Assembly: GCA_938012815.1 (NCBI GenBank)
Contig: CALLVV010000019.1
Location: forward strand, 1 to 64,000
From: an uncultured Propionibacteriaceae bacterium
GTDB taxonomy: Bacteria; Actinomycetota; Actinomycetes; Propionibacteriales; Propionibacteriaceae
DNA length: 64,000 nt
Direction of reading: 5' to 3'
Every line of letters starts with the position of its first letter. The stretch's first letter is position 1. This document shows, piece by piece, positions 46,302-55,005 of this stretch. Position numbers and translations under genes: made by a program. The notes under the pieces are model-generated. The model ran no database searches. It had not been told where the DNA came from and saw nothing but the letters and a program-made list of their open reading frames with translations.

Positions 46302-48431
46302 TCAGGGCATGAGGGCCAGGGGCATGCCCAGCAGCTCGGCCGCGGTGGTCGGCACGTCGCAACGCATCAGCACCACGCAACGTTCCGGGACCCTCAGCAC
46401 GGAACCGGGCGACAGTTCCTCGGACGGCAGCTCATCGGTTTCCGCCGAATGCCAGATGATTTTCAGGTGGGCGGCCCAGGGCAGGCCGGGAAGGATCACG
46501 TCGATGGGATCGGCCCCCGAGTGGAACCACGTCAGGAAGGCATTCGCCTCATCGGAGACGTACATGCCCAGCAGGCGGCGGGACCCGTCATGCCAGTCCT
46601 GCTCTGTCATCTGGGCGCCGTGGTCGTTGAACCAGGTGAGATCGACACGCCCCAGGTTCTCCCCGTGGGTGTTGATGACGTCCGTGTGGTGCAAGTAGCG
46701 GTCGGGACGCAGCAGGGGATACTTCGCCCTCAGGCGCAATAGCTCGGCCAAGCGGCTCCGGACCGCCTGCCAGCGGGCATCGGGGGTCCAGTCCACCCAG
46801 CTCAGCGGAGAATCCTGGCAGTAGGCGTTGTTGTTGCCTTTCTGGGTGCGCCCGAACTCGTCGCCGGCGAGGATCATGGGGGTCCCTGCGGCGAGAACCT
46901 GGGTGGCGTGCATGTTGAGCACCTGCCGGGCCCGCAGGTCGTTGATGGCGGGATCGTCGCTCTCGCCCTCGAAACCGTGATTCCAGGAACGGTTGTTGTC
47001 GCTGCCGTCGCGATTGCCCTCACCATTGGCGGAGTTGTGCTTCACGTCGTAGCTGACCAGGTCGCGCATCGTGAACCCGTCGTGGACAGTCACGAAATTG
47101 ATCGAGGCCTGCGGGGGACGACCGCTGTGCTGGAACACGTCGGGGGAACCGGAAAGCCGGGTGGCGAGCTCCTGGACCCCGTGAACCGTGCTCTTCCAGT
47201 AGTCACGCACGTGATCACGGAACCGGTCGTTCCACTCCGACCAGCCGGGGCCGAAGCTGCCGAGCTGATACCCGTAGGGGCCGATGTCCCAGGGCTCGGC
47301 GATCAATTTCACATCGGAGAGAATGGGGTCGGAGTCGATCTGCTGCTTCAGGGGATGGTCATGGACGAAATGATGCTGGCCGTTGCGCAACAGGGTGGGA
47401 GCCAGATCGAAACGGAACCCGTCGACCCCCATGTGCTCCACCCAGTAACGCAGGGAGTCGACGATCAACTGTCGGACCATGGGGGTGGAGGAGTTCACCG
47501 AGTTCCCGCAGCCGGTCACGTCGTAGTCGTCCCGCAGATCATCGGTGAGACGGTAGTAGCCCGCGTGGTCGATACCGCGCATGGACAGCGTCGGACCCTC
47601 GTGCCCGCCCTCCGCGGTGTGGTTGTAGACGACGTCGAGGATCACCTCGATACCGGCGTCGTGGAGAGCGGCGACCATGGCCTTGAACTCCGTCACCTGG
47701 TTCCCGAGGGTACCCCGAGTCGCGTAGTAGGCGTGCGGGGCGAAATAGCTGAGGGTGTTGTATCCCCAGTAGTTGCTCAGTCCCTTGTGGGCGATGAAGG
47801 GCTCGGATGCGTAGTGGTGGACGGGCAGCAGCTCCACCGCAGTGACGCCGGTGTCCAGCAGGTAGGAGATCACGTCCGGGTAGGCCAGGGCCGCATACGA
47901 GCCGCGCAGGTGCTCGGGCACCAGCGGATGCATCTTCGTGAAACCGCGCACGTGCATCTCGTAGATGACCGACTCTGCCATCGGGCGCCTGCCGCCCGCC
48001 ACCGGAGGGGGTGGGGGGGTGTCGGCGACGACGACGCTGAGCGGCACGGCTCCGAATGAGTCGGTGGCGTCGGGGCGGAAATCGTCGTGGGCCAGGTGGT
48101 CGTGGATCGGGCCCCGGTAGTCGATGCCGCTGGTCACGGCCCGGGCGTAGGGGTCGAGCAGCAGCCGGGCCGGGTTGAAACGACGGCCGCGGCTCGGCGC
48201 CCAGTCCCCGTGGACTCGGTAGCCGTACTCCTGCCCCTCACCGATACCGGGAACGAAGGTGTGCCAGATTCCCCGGCCGTCCTCCCTCATCTCCACATTT
48301 CGTTGGTTCTTCATCAGGTCCACAAGTGACAGCTCCACGCGTTTGGCGTGGGGGGCCCACAGACCGAAGCTGACGCCGTCCTTCTCGACCTTTGCTCCCA
48401 AGCGGCTGGTGTCGAGCGGCTCAATGAACAT
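46302..48431 (-). CDS. glgX: Glycogen debranching protein GlgX (isoamylase type)
   Basis: A 709-residue GH13_11 debranching enzyme. CBM48 (GVSFGLWAPHAKRVELSLVD) precedes the barrel with VELLPVHHYASEPFIAHKGL, SNYWGYNTLSYFAPHAYY, nucleophile Asp in GVDGFRFDLAPTLLRNG, acid Glu in KLIAEPWDIGPYGYQLG and FVTVHDGFTMRDLVSYD. An unusual PPPPP stretch (residues ~136-142) sits in a surface loop. ATG 48431 has GGAAGG upstream; the longer open frame upstream lacks a signal. It removes the side chains left by GlgP and is convergent with glgP. Confidence 0.94.
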   Translation of the reverse strand: MFIEPLDTSRLGAKVEKDGVSFGLWAPHAKRVELSLVDLMKNQRNVEMREDGRGIWHTFVPGIGEGQEYGYRVHGDWAPSRGRRFNPARLLLDPYARAVTSGIDYRGPIHDHLAHDDFRPDATDSFGAVPLSVVVADTPPPPPVAGGRRPMAESVIYEMHVRGFTKMHPLVPEHLRGSYAALAYPDVISYLLDTGVTAVELLPVHHYASEPFIAHKGLSNYWGYNTLSYFAPHAYYATRGTLGNQVTEFKAMVAALHDAGIEVILDVVYNHTAEGGHEGPTLSMRGIDHAGYYRLTDDLRDDYDVTGCGNSVNSSTPMVRQLIVDSLRYWVEHMGVDGFRFDLAPTLLRNGQHHFVHDHPLKQQIDSDPILSDVKLIAEPWDIGPYGYQLGSFGPGWSEWNDRFRDHVRDYWKSTVHGVQELATRLSGSPDVFQHSGRPPQASINFVTVHDGFTMRDLVSYDVKHNSANGEGNRDGSDNNRSWNHGFEGESDDPAINDLRARQVLNMHATQVLAAGTPMILAGDEFGRTQKGNNNAYCQDSPLSWVDWTPDARWQAVRSRLAELLRLRAKYPLLRPDRYLHHTDVINTHGENLGRVDLTWFNDHGAQMTEQDWHDGSRRLLGMYVSDEANAFLTWFHSGADPIDVILPGLPWAAHLKIIWHSAETDELPSEELSPGSVLRVPERCVVLMRCDVPTTAAELLGMPLALMP

Positions 48432-48549
48432 GTTTTGCCTTCCGGCCCCCGGTGGGCATCCGCCCCGAGGGCCGGACCATTTTGCCACATGTCATCAGAT
48501 CTGGTGGAAAAACCAGCGTGACAAGCGCTTGACCGGAGCCGCGGATGGT

Positions 48550-48555
48550 TATGGT
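48550..48555 (+). promoter_or_regulatory. -10 element of the cysteine desulfurase gene (leaderless)
   Basis: TATGGT, 6 nt before GTG 48562; TTGACC (48529-48534) lies 15 nt upstream, a slightly short spacing. Confidence 0.4.
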
Positions 48556-48561
48556 GAACCG

Positions 48562-49665
48562 GTGAGTACCTATCTGGATCACGCCGCCACCTCGCCGATG
48601 CGTTCCGAGGCGCGGGATGCGCTGCTTACCGAGCTCGGAAGGGTCGGCAACCCCTCGTCCCAGCACCGAGCGGGACAGCGGGCCAGGCGCCGCCTCGAGG
48701 AGGCGCGGGAGGAACTGGCGGCGGCGCTCGGCGCCCATCCCGGGGAGGTGATCTTCACCTCGGGCGGTTCGGAGGCCGACTCGATCGCCATCCTGGGTTC
48801 CCTGGCTGCCCGGCCCGAAAGACCACGGAGCCTGATCTCGGCGGTCGAGCACCCGGCCGTGCAGGAGGCCCGCGGCAGGGGGGCCGAGGTACTCGCGGTG
48901 AACTCCCGCGGAGTCGTCGAGGACACCACATGGGAGGCCGCGGACGAGAAGGTGGCCGTGATATCGGTGGTGAGGGTGAACAACGAAACCGGGGTGATCC
49001 ACCCCCTCGACGGTCTGATCGCCGCCAGCTCACGGACGGGCGCGTGGAGTCACAGCGACGCGGTGCAGGCCCTCGGGCACGTGCCCCTGGATTTCCACGC
49101 CACGGGTCTGGACCTGATGAGCGTCTCCGCCCACAAGATCGGCGGTCCCGTCGGGATCGGGGCCCTTGCCGTGCGGCGCGGCGTCACCCCGGCGCCGATC
49201 GGGCTCGGCGGTGGGCAGGAGGGCCGCATCCGCTCCGGCACGCTTCCGATGGCCCTCGCCGTGTCCTTCGCGGCCGCCGCGACGGCGGCCGTGGCGGGTC
49301 TCGAGGCCGAGGCCGAGCGGCTCGTCGCGCTCCGGGAACGGATTCGTGCGATCGCGTCGGACTGCGGGGGGCGCATCAATGGTGAGAACTGCGCCCCGCA
49401 CATCGTCAGCGTCACTTTCCCCGGGATACGGGCCCAGGACCTGTTGTTCCTGCTGGATGCCGAGGACATCCATGCCTCGGCGGGTTCCGCCTGTCGCGCC
49501 GGGGTGCACCGGCCCAGCGAGGTGCTGCTGGCGATGGGTGCCCCCGAGGACGAGGCCATGGCCACGGTCCGGTTCTCCCTCGGCCACACGAGTGGCCCGC
49601 AGGACATCGCCCGACTTCGCGAGGTGTTGCCGGTGGCCGTGGAACGGGCCCGGGCAGCCGGGTAG
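48562..49665 (+). CDS. Cysteine desulfurase (IscS/NifS family)
   Basis: A 367-residue PLP enzyme that moves sulfur from cysteine onto an acceptor. It starts with TYLDHAATSPMRSEARDAL, carries the PLP lysine K192 in SVSAHKIGGPVGIG and the catalytic C311 in HASAGSACRAGVHRPSEVLL. The short GSACRAG loop differs from the longer SufS loop and is close to the IscS/NifS class. The immediately downstream mnmA indicates that it feeds tRNA thiolation. The GTG 48562 has no Shine-Dalgarno but a TATGGT element 6 nt upstream. Confidence 0.93.
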   Translation: MSTYLDHAATSPMRSEARDALLTELGRVGNPSSQHRAGQRARRRLEEAREELAAALGAHPGEVIFTSGGSEADSIAILGSLAARPERPRSLISAVEHPAVQEARGRGAEVLAVNSRGVVEDTTWEAADEKVAVISVVRVNNETGVIHPLDGLIAASSRTGAWSHSDAVQALGHVPLDFHATGLDLMSVSAHKIGGPVGIGALAVRRGVTPAPIGLGGGQEGRIRSGTLPMALAVSFAAAATAAVAGLEAEAERLVALRERIRAIASDCGGRINGENCAPHIVSVTFPGIRAQDLLFLLDAEDIHASAGSACRAGVHRPSEVLLAMGAPEDEAMATVRFSLGHTSGPQDIARLREVLPVAVERARAAG

Positions 49666-49697
49666 AATTCTTCGGCCGCAGATCCGGAGGAGGGGAG

Positions 49698-50771
49698 ATG
49701 AAGGTACTGGCAGCCATGTCCGGCGGAGTGGACTCCGCCGTCGCCGCGGCGCGCCTCGTCGCCGCCGGACACGACGTGACCGGTGTGCACCTGGCGCTGA
49801 ACCGCAACCCGCAACCCTACCGGGAGGGGTCGCGCGGCTGCTGTTCCCTGGAGGACGCCCACGACGCCAGGCGTGCCGCCGACCTGCTGGACATTCCCTT
49901 CTACGTGTGGGATTTCTCCGAACAGTTCCAAAAAGAGGTGGTTGACGACTTCATCGCCGAGTACCGTGCGGGCCGCACCCCGAACCCCTGCCTCAGGTGC
50001 AACGAGAAGATCAAATTCGCGGCCGTGCTGGAGCGCGGGCTCGCTCTCGGCTTCGATGCCGTCGCCACGGGACACTACGCTCGGGTCGTGGACAACGGGT
50101 CGGAATTGGAACTGCACCGCGCCGCCGATCCGGACAAGGACCAGTCCTACGTGCTCGGCGTGCTGAACCAGGACCAGCTGCGCCGCTCCCTGTTCCCACT
50201 CGCCGACACGCCGAAACCGCAGGTGCGGGAGGAGGCCCATTCGCGGGGCCTCAGGGTCGCGGACAAACCCGACTCCTACGACATCTGCTTCATCCCCGAC
50301 GGCGACACCCAGGGCTACCTGAGGGCCCATCTCGGCGAGGCCCCGGGGTCGATCGTGGACCGTTCCGGAACCGAGCTCGGACGGCACAGGGGGCATCACG
50401 GTTTCACCATCGGGCAGCGCAAGGGACTCGACCTGCGCGTCCCCGCACCGGACGGCAACCCCCGTTACGTGCTGCGGATCGAACCGGCCGACAATCGCGT
50501 TGTCGTCGGCCCCGGGGAATCACTGCTGGTCACCAACCTCGCGGGCATCCGCCCCACCTGGACCCAGCACAGGGTGCCCGGAAGCTGGCGGGGACAGGTG
50601 CAGTATCGAGCCCACGGCGCGGCACTGCCCGCCACCATCACCACCACCGGGGACGACCGGGTGCGGGTGGAACTCGACGAACCGACCCGCGGGGTGGCGC
50701 CTGGACAGTCCATGGTGTTCTTCGACGCCACCCGGGTGGTCGGTTCCGCGACGATCAGCGGGACCTCGTGA
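49698..50771 (+). CDS. mnmA: tRNA-specific 2-thiouridylase MnmA
   Basis: A 357-residue enzyme that makes 2-thiouridine at position 34 of Lys, Glu and Gln tRNAs. The PP-loop is MSGGVDSAVAAARL (SGGVDS 8-13). The catalytic cysteines are C98 in TPNPCLRCNEKIKF and C197 in DSYDICFIPDGDTQGYL; GHYAR and KDQSYVLGVL are also present. ATG 49698 has GGAGGAGGGGAG upstream. It is 32 nt after the cysteine desulfurase gene and shares one base with the next gene (TGATG). Confidence 0.96.
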   Translation: MKVLAAMSGGVDSAVAAARLVAAGHDVTGVHLALNRNPQPYREGSRGCCSLEDAHDARRAADLLDIPFYVWDFSEQFQKEVVDDFIAEYRAGRTPNPCLRCNEKIKFAAVLERGLALGFDAVATGHYARVVDNGSELELHRAADPDKDQSYVLGVLNQDQLRRSLFPLADTPKPQVREEAHSRGLRVADKPDSYDICFIPDGDTQGYLRAHLGEAPGSIVDRSGTELGRHRGHHGFTIGQRKGLDLRVPAPDGNPRYVLRIEPADNRVVVGPGESLLVTNLAGIRPTWTQHRVPGSWRGQVQYRAHGAALPATITTTGDDRVRVELDEPTRGVAPGQSMVFFDATRVVGSATISGTS

Positions 50772-51739
50772 TGCGCGTCACCGCCGCCGGTTCCCTGCCC
50801 GGTGACGACTTCCGTGGGGCCCTGGCGGCGATGACCGAGGTCCTCCCGGAGGTGCTTCCCCTCCCAGAACTGCCCGCGCGGGGTGTGGGGTCCGGGATGA
50901 CCGGCAGGGCGCTGGGGATCATCGACGGCCTCGGTTTCGACATCCAGCCCGCCGGGTGGCGCCTGACCGCCGCGCCCGGGGCCGATCATCGCAGGGCGAG
51001 GGCCCGGTGGCGTCACGACTTGGACGATGCCGAGGAACTGCTCCAGGGCTTCGACGGTGTACTGAAGATCGGGCTGGCCGGGCCATGGACCCTCGCGGCC
51101 ACGGTGGAACGTCCCCGGGGAGACCGGCTACTGGCCGATCACGGGGCCCGCAGGGAACTGACTCAGGCCCTGACCGAGGGCTGGTTCCAGCTCCGGGAGG
51201 GCCTGAAGCGTCGCATCCCGGGGGCGAAGGTGCTGCTGCAGCTCGACGAACCCGCGCTGACGGCGGTCGGCGACGGCACCATTCCCACGGCCTCCGGTTT
51301 GGGCAAGCATCGCCGGGTTGAGGCCCCGGAGCTAACCGGTGCCCTGAAGCCTCTGGCGGACGGCGCCTGGCTGCACTGCTGCGCTCCCGGAAACTGGCTC
51401 CCGGTGGCGGAACGCGCGGGATTCGCGGCGGCCGCCATCGACACCCGGCTGTTCCGGGAACCCGCGGAGATCGACGCCCTGGCGCAGTGGGCGCAGACAG
51501 GGCGGGGTCTGGCCCTGGGGGTCGTCGACGCCGCGGCCGGGCGCGTCCAAGGCGTCGATGAACTGGTCCGGGAAACTCTGCGGGTGCTGCGCCCCCTGGA
51601 GCTTCCCGCCCCGAACATCGGCTCTAAGGTGCTGCTCACCACGGCCTGTGGCATGGCCTCCTGGAAACTGGCAGACGTACCCGACCAACTGGCCGCGCTA
51701 CGTCGAGCAGCCACACTCGTTGCCGAGGACCTGCAATAA
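50771..51739 (+). CDS. MetE C-terminal-like zinc protein (methionine synthase family)
   Basis: A 322-residue protein corresponding only to the catalytic C-terminal half of cobalamin-independent methionine synthase. Zinc-ligand candidates are H202, C203/C204 (AWLHCCAPGNW) and C293 (LLTTACGMASWKL); LLQLDEPALTAV is the family strand. The N-terminal MetE folate domain is missing, so it is not a standard MetE. A homologue stands at the same place in the mnmA-iscS-ligA region of other actinobacteria. A sulfur- or selenium-transfer methylation role is possible but unproven. GTG 50768 (GTGA overlap) is an alternative start. Confidence 0.8.
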   Translation: MRVTAAGSLPGDDFRGALAAMTEVLPEVLPLPELPARGVGSGMTGRALGIIDGLGFDIQPAGWRLTAAPGADHRRARARWRHDLDDAEELLQGFDGVLKIGLAGPWTLAATVERPRGDRLLADHGARRELTQALTEGWFQLREGLKRRIPGAKVLLQLDEPALTAVGDGTIPTASGLGKHRRVEAPELTGALKPLADGAWLHCCAPGNWLPVAERAGFAAAAIDTRLFREPAEIDALAQWAQTGRGLALGVVDAAAGRVQGVDELVRETLRVLRPLELPAPNIGSKVLLTTACGMASWKLADVPDQLAALRRAATLVAEDLQ

Positions 51740-51742
51740 ACT
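51737..51742 (+). promoter_or_regulatory. -10 element of the 74-residue membrane protein (leaderless)
   Basis: TAAACT, which includes the TAA stop of the MetE-like gene, 7 nt before GTG 51750. Confidence 0.35.
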
Positions 51743-51749
51743 TGCCTCC

Positions 51750-51974
51750 GTGCGTTTTTTCTCCGACCTCAACCTGAACGGCTCCACCCCGCTTCGTGCG
51801 CAGCCCCGGGTCGGGGAGTGGGGGCCGAAGATGGTGCCCTCCACCCGTTGGAAGAAATGGGCCCGGGTGCTTGTGCCGCTGATCGCGATTGGCTTGGCCG
51901 TCGGGGTCTTCTTTCTGGCCCGGACTTTCTACCTGATGCTCACCGGGGATGAGGCCGGTGCCTACTTCTCGTAG
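51750..51974 (+). CDS. Small single-pass membrane protein (hypothetical)
   Basis: A 74-residue frame from GTG 51750 (MRFFSDLNLNGSTPLRAQPR) with a basic patch STRWKKWARVLVPLI, a transmembrane helix (IAIGLAVGVFFLARTFYLML) and the C-terminal tail GDEAGAYFS. The basic residues before the helix predict an inside N-terminus. TAAACT 7 nt upstream supports a leaderless start. It overlaps the convergent ABC permease gene by 13 nt. Function unknown; it might be an accessory factor, but nothing shows it. Confidence 0.5.
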   Translation: MRFFSDLNLNGSTPLRAQPRVGEWGPKMVPSTRWKKWARVLVPLIAIGLAVGVFFLARTFYLMLTGDEAGAYFS

Positions 51975-53545
51975 GTGACGGCCTTCAACACCTCCGGCCA
52001 GGTCCGGTCCAGCCGCCGCCCGCCCAAGGAGATCAGACCGAGGGCGGCCAGGACACCCAGGACCGGCCCCACCGGCAGCAACAACCAGCCGAGCAGCGGG
52101 AAACGGTAGGACGCGAAGACCATTCCTGCCACCGGCAGCAACAGGATCACGGAACCGATCATCTGGAGCACGCTGGCGAGGAAAGCCGCTCCCTGCCCCT
52201 TCGACGTGCTGGCGAACGGATTGGTGCCCGGCGGGGGAGCGGTTCCGTTCAGGAAGGAACTGACCAAAAGACTCATCCCCTGGTTGGCGATCAATGTACC
52301 CAAGCCCAGCCCGAAGGCGAACGGGAAGATCCTCCACGCCCCCAGCAGCGCCGAGGCCAGCACCATGGTGACCGCGAACGTACCACCGTAGATCAGGGAA
52401 TTCGCCATGAGACGACCCAGACGGTCCTCGAAACCGCGGATCCCGGAGACCGCGTGCAGCCACAACGCCGAACCGTCCATGGGTGTGTCCTGTAGCGCGC
52501 TGATACCTCCCATCCAGGTGGCCAGGGCAACCACCAGCCACAGGAACTCGGGGATCAGCTTCTCGTCCCGGACCATGTTCGTGAAAACCACGAAGAGGGG
52601 TGTGGCCATGATCACCAGCACCGAGGCGAACCGGCGGGGATCGCGTCGCAGATACCGCAGGTTCCGGGCCGCGACGGCCCCGGCGGGACCCGGGGGAAAC
52701 AAACGATCAAGCCAGGGCGAGGACACGGTCGGGGCGCCGCCGCCGGCGCTCGGCAGGGGGCTGGTCAGGGCCCGGTCCAACTGCCGGGACCACAACCAGA
52801 TCATCGCCGCGAGCAGCACCAGGGCCAGGGCGAGCCGCAATGCCGCCAACCCGGAGCGCCCGGCCGCCAGGTCGGCGGGCAGGGCCCAGGCCCACCCCAT
52901 CGGGCTCCAGCCGGCTGCACCGCCCACCAGCTCGACGGTTTCCTGGTTCAGGCCGAGATTGAATGTTCCGCGGCCCACCAGCGGAGCCCCCCAGCTGATC
53001 GCGATCATGCCGAGCAGGAGCACCACGTACAGGAGATCCCGGCTCCTGCGGGCGGCCAGCCAGTGCGACAGGGCGGTCACCAGGATCCGGCCGGCGAGCA
53101 TCCCCGTCACCAGTCCGAGGACCGTGGACGCGATCCCGGCAATCGCCAGCAGTGGGTCGGTGGCCCAGCCGATCACGAAACCGCAACAGACCAGAAGGGT
53201 GAAGACCCCCGGCAGAGTGAGCAGGTCCGAGACCAGCAGGGGAACCACCAGATCATGGGACCGGAGCGGGAACAACACCAGGCGCTGCGGGGACACGGAA
53301 TCGTCCATGGCGAAGAACAACACCGACCCGAAGGTCCACACCAGTACCAGAACGGCACCCGCAACGAGCATCAGCGGGGAACGCGCATCGGGCAGGAACC
53401 TCAGGGAGGCCAACCCCACGGTCAAAACGACGAAAAGCGGCAACAGCATCAGAGCGAGAATCACGTACCCGGCCATTGCCCACGGGCTGCTCCTGAGGGC
53501 GGAGAGCTGGGAGCGAAGCCTCACAGCGACGAGTGGCGCAACCAT
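51962..53545 (-). CDS. ABC-2-type transporter permease (large)
   Basis: A 527-residue membrane protein with about twelve hydrophobic segments (AGYVILALMLLPLFVVLTVG, LLTLPGVFTLLVCCGFVIGW, LLYVVLLLGMIAISWGAPLV, MIGSVILLLPVAGMVFASYR). A soluble linker SPLPSAGGGAPTVSSPW divides two halves of about six helices. It overlaps the ATPase gene by 25 nt and would be its partner in exporting an unknown substrate. No RR, lantibiotic or resistance determinant is in this two-gene unit. Confidence 0.85.
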   Translation of the reverse strand: MVAPLVAVRLRSQLSALRSSPWAMAGYVILALMLLPLFVVLTVGLASLRFLPDARSPLMLVAGAVLVLVWTFGSVLFFAMDDSVSPQRLVLFPLRSHDLVVPLLVSDLLTLPGVFTLLVCCGFVIGWATDPLLAIAGIASTVLGLVTGMLAGRILVTALSHWLAARRSRDLLYVVLLLGMIAISWGAPLVGRGTFNLGLNQETVELVGGAAGWSPMGWAWALPADLAAGRSGLAALRLALALVLLAAMIWLWSRQLDRALTSPLPSAGGGAPTVSSPWLDRLFPPGPAGAVAARNLRYLRRDPRRFASVLVIMATPLFVVFTNMVRDEKLIPEFLWLVVALATWMGGISALQDTPMDGSALWLHAVSGIRGFEDRLGRLMANSLIYGGTFAVTMVLASALLGAWRIFPFAFGLGLGTLIANQGMSLLVSSFLNGTAPPPGTNPFASTSKGQGAAFLASVLQMIGSVILLLPVAGMVFASYRFPLLGWLLLPVGPVLGVLAALGLISLGGRRLDRTWPEVLKAVTYEK

Positions 53546-54288
53546 TGCAGCGTCTCCTCCCCGGCCATCCGTCCCTGACCGACCAGTTCCACGAATTTCT
53601 GCTGAAGGCTCGTGTCGCCCCGGACCTGGTCCACGGTTCCCGAGACCAGGATGCGCCCTGCGGCCATGATCCCGACCCCGTCACAGATGCTCTCCACCAG
53701 CTCCATGACGTGGCTGGACAGCAGCACTGTGCCGCCACCATCCACGTAGTCACGCAGCAGGTCGCGGATGACCTGGCCGGAAACCGGATCCACGGCCTCA
53801 AGGGGTTCGTCGAGGATCAACAACCTGGGGGCGTGGATCAGGGCACAGGCCAGCGAGATCTTCTTGGTCATGCCGGCCGAGTAGTCGGCGACCAGCTTGT
53901 CGGCGGCATCCGCCAGGTCCAGCACACCAAGCAACTCCCGCGAACGTTCCTCGACAACCTCGGGGGCGAGGCGGCGCAGCCGACCGTTGTAGCGGAGCAG
54001 CTCGGAGCCGGTCAGGCGGTCGAACAGCAGCACCCCGTCGGGCAGCACCCCGATGTGTTTCTTGGCGGTTACCGGATCGGCCCAGACATCGTCGCCGAGC
54101 ACCCGGGCCGTCCCGTAATCGGGCCGGAGCAGACCACAGATCATGGACATCGCGGTGGTCTTGCCCGCGCCGTTCGGACCGACCAGGCCGAACAGATGCC
54201 CTTGAGGGATCTGAAGGCTCAGGTTGTCCACGGCAACCTTGGGGCCGAAGCGTTTGAGTAGACCATCTGTGACCAGAGCTGGATTCAT
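53521..54288 (-). CDS. ABC transporter ATP-binding protein
   Basis: A 255-residue ABC ATPase. Walker A GPNGAGKT (38-45), signature ADYSAGMTKKISLACALI, Walker B LLILDEPLEAVDPVSGQ, H-loop LLSSHVMELVESICDGV. The SAGM signature is common in CcmA-type exporter ATPases. ATG 54288 is preferred because TAGAGT stands exactly 7 nt upstream with no Shine-Dalgarno, predicting a leaderless start; the 11 additional upstream codons would lie in the promoter. It works with the large permease. Confidence 0.9.
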   Translation of the reverse strand: MNPALVTDGLLKRFGPKVAVDNLSLQIPQGHLFGLVGPNGAGKTTAMSMICGLLRPDYGTARVLGDDVWADPVTAKKHIGVLPDGVLLFDRLTGSELLRYNGRLRRLAPEVVEERSRELLGVLDLADAADKLVADYSAGMTKKISLACALIHAPRLLILDEPLEAVDPVSGQVIRDLLRDYVDGGGTVLLSSHVMELVESICDGVGIMAAGRILVSGTVDQVRGDTSLQQKFVELVGQGRMAGEETLQWLRHSSL

Positions 54289-54295
54289 GACCACA

Positions 54296-54301
54296 ACTCT
54301 A
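54296..54301 (-). promoter_or_regulatory. -10 element of the ABC ATPase gene (leaderless)
   Basis: TAGAGT on the minus strand, 7 nt before ATG 54288. Confidence 0.45.
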
Positions 54302-54330
54302 GGGAACCGTGCGGCCCACATCGGGTGGCA

Positions 54331-55005
54331 TCAGTGGGATGACTGCGCATCGCGCAGGATTATCACCAGCTGCACCCGATCCCTGAGCTGGAGTTTCGCC
54401 AGAATCCGGGTGACGGTTTTCTTGACGGATTCGGGCTGGATGAACAGCCGCTCACCTATCTCGGCGTTGGTCATTCCCCGGGCGACGAGCCCCGCGACCT
54501 CGCGTTCCCGGGGGGTCAGCAGCTCAAGGCGTTGCTGCGCCGCGCGCTGCCGCGGGGTGGTGGCTCGCGGCATGTGGCGTTCGAGCAGTTGCCGGGTGAT
54601 GCGCGGGGTGAGGATTGCGTCGCCCCCGGCGACCGCTCGGAGTGCCTGGTGCAGGTCGGTGGTCCGGGTGTCCTTCAGGAGGAAACCGGAGGCGCCGGCC
54701 CCGAGCGCGCCGAAGGCGTAGTCGTCCTGGTCGTAGGTGGTCAGCACCAGGACCTTGACCCCAGGATGCTTCCTGGTGATGGTGGCCGTGGCGTCGATGC
54801 CGTTCAGGACCGGCATCCGGACATCCATCAGGACCACATCGGGGCGGGGTGTGCGCCGCCGTTCGATTTCGGCGAGCTGGTCGAGGGCGTCCCGTCCGTT
54901 CTCGGCCTGCGCGATCACCCGGAGATCATCGGCCTTGCCGATCATGAGCGCGAGCCCCAGGCGCGTGGCCCGCTGGTCGTCGACGATCATCACCGTCGTG
55001 GTCAT
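54331..55005 (-). CDS. NarL/LuxR-family response regulator
   Basis: A 224-residue response regulator. The receiver domain has the acidic pair in MIVDDQRATR, phosphoacceptor D61 in PDVVLMDVRMPVLNGI, and the conserved Thr and Lys in VLTTYDQDDYAF and GFLLKDT. A LuxR helix-turn-helix follows: LLTPREREVAGLVARGM, NAEIGERLFIQPESVKKTV. ATG 55005 overlaps the kinase stop by 4 nt and has AAGGAG upstream. It is the final gene of a five-gene operon and probably regulates the ABC genes ahead of it. Confidence 0.95.
   Translation of the reverse strand: MTTTVMIVDDQRATRLGLALMIGKADDLRVIAQAENGRDALDQLAEIERRRTPRPDVVLMDVRMPVLNGIDATATITRKHPGVKVLVLTTYDQDDYAFGALGAGASGFLLKDTRTTDLHQALRAVAGGDAILTPRITRQLLERHMPRATTPRQRAAQQRLELLTPREREVAGLVARGMTNAEIGERLFIQPESVKKTVTRILAKLQLRDRVQLVIILRDAQSSH

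Noticed and set aside
46908..48059. 383-codon plus-strand frame over glgX
   Set aside because: His/Val-rich antisense shadow of glgX; no signal.
50771..51739. Full methionine synthase MetE
   Set aside because: Only about 320 residues, equal to the C-terminal half; the N-terminal folate-binding domain is absent.
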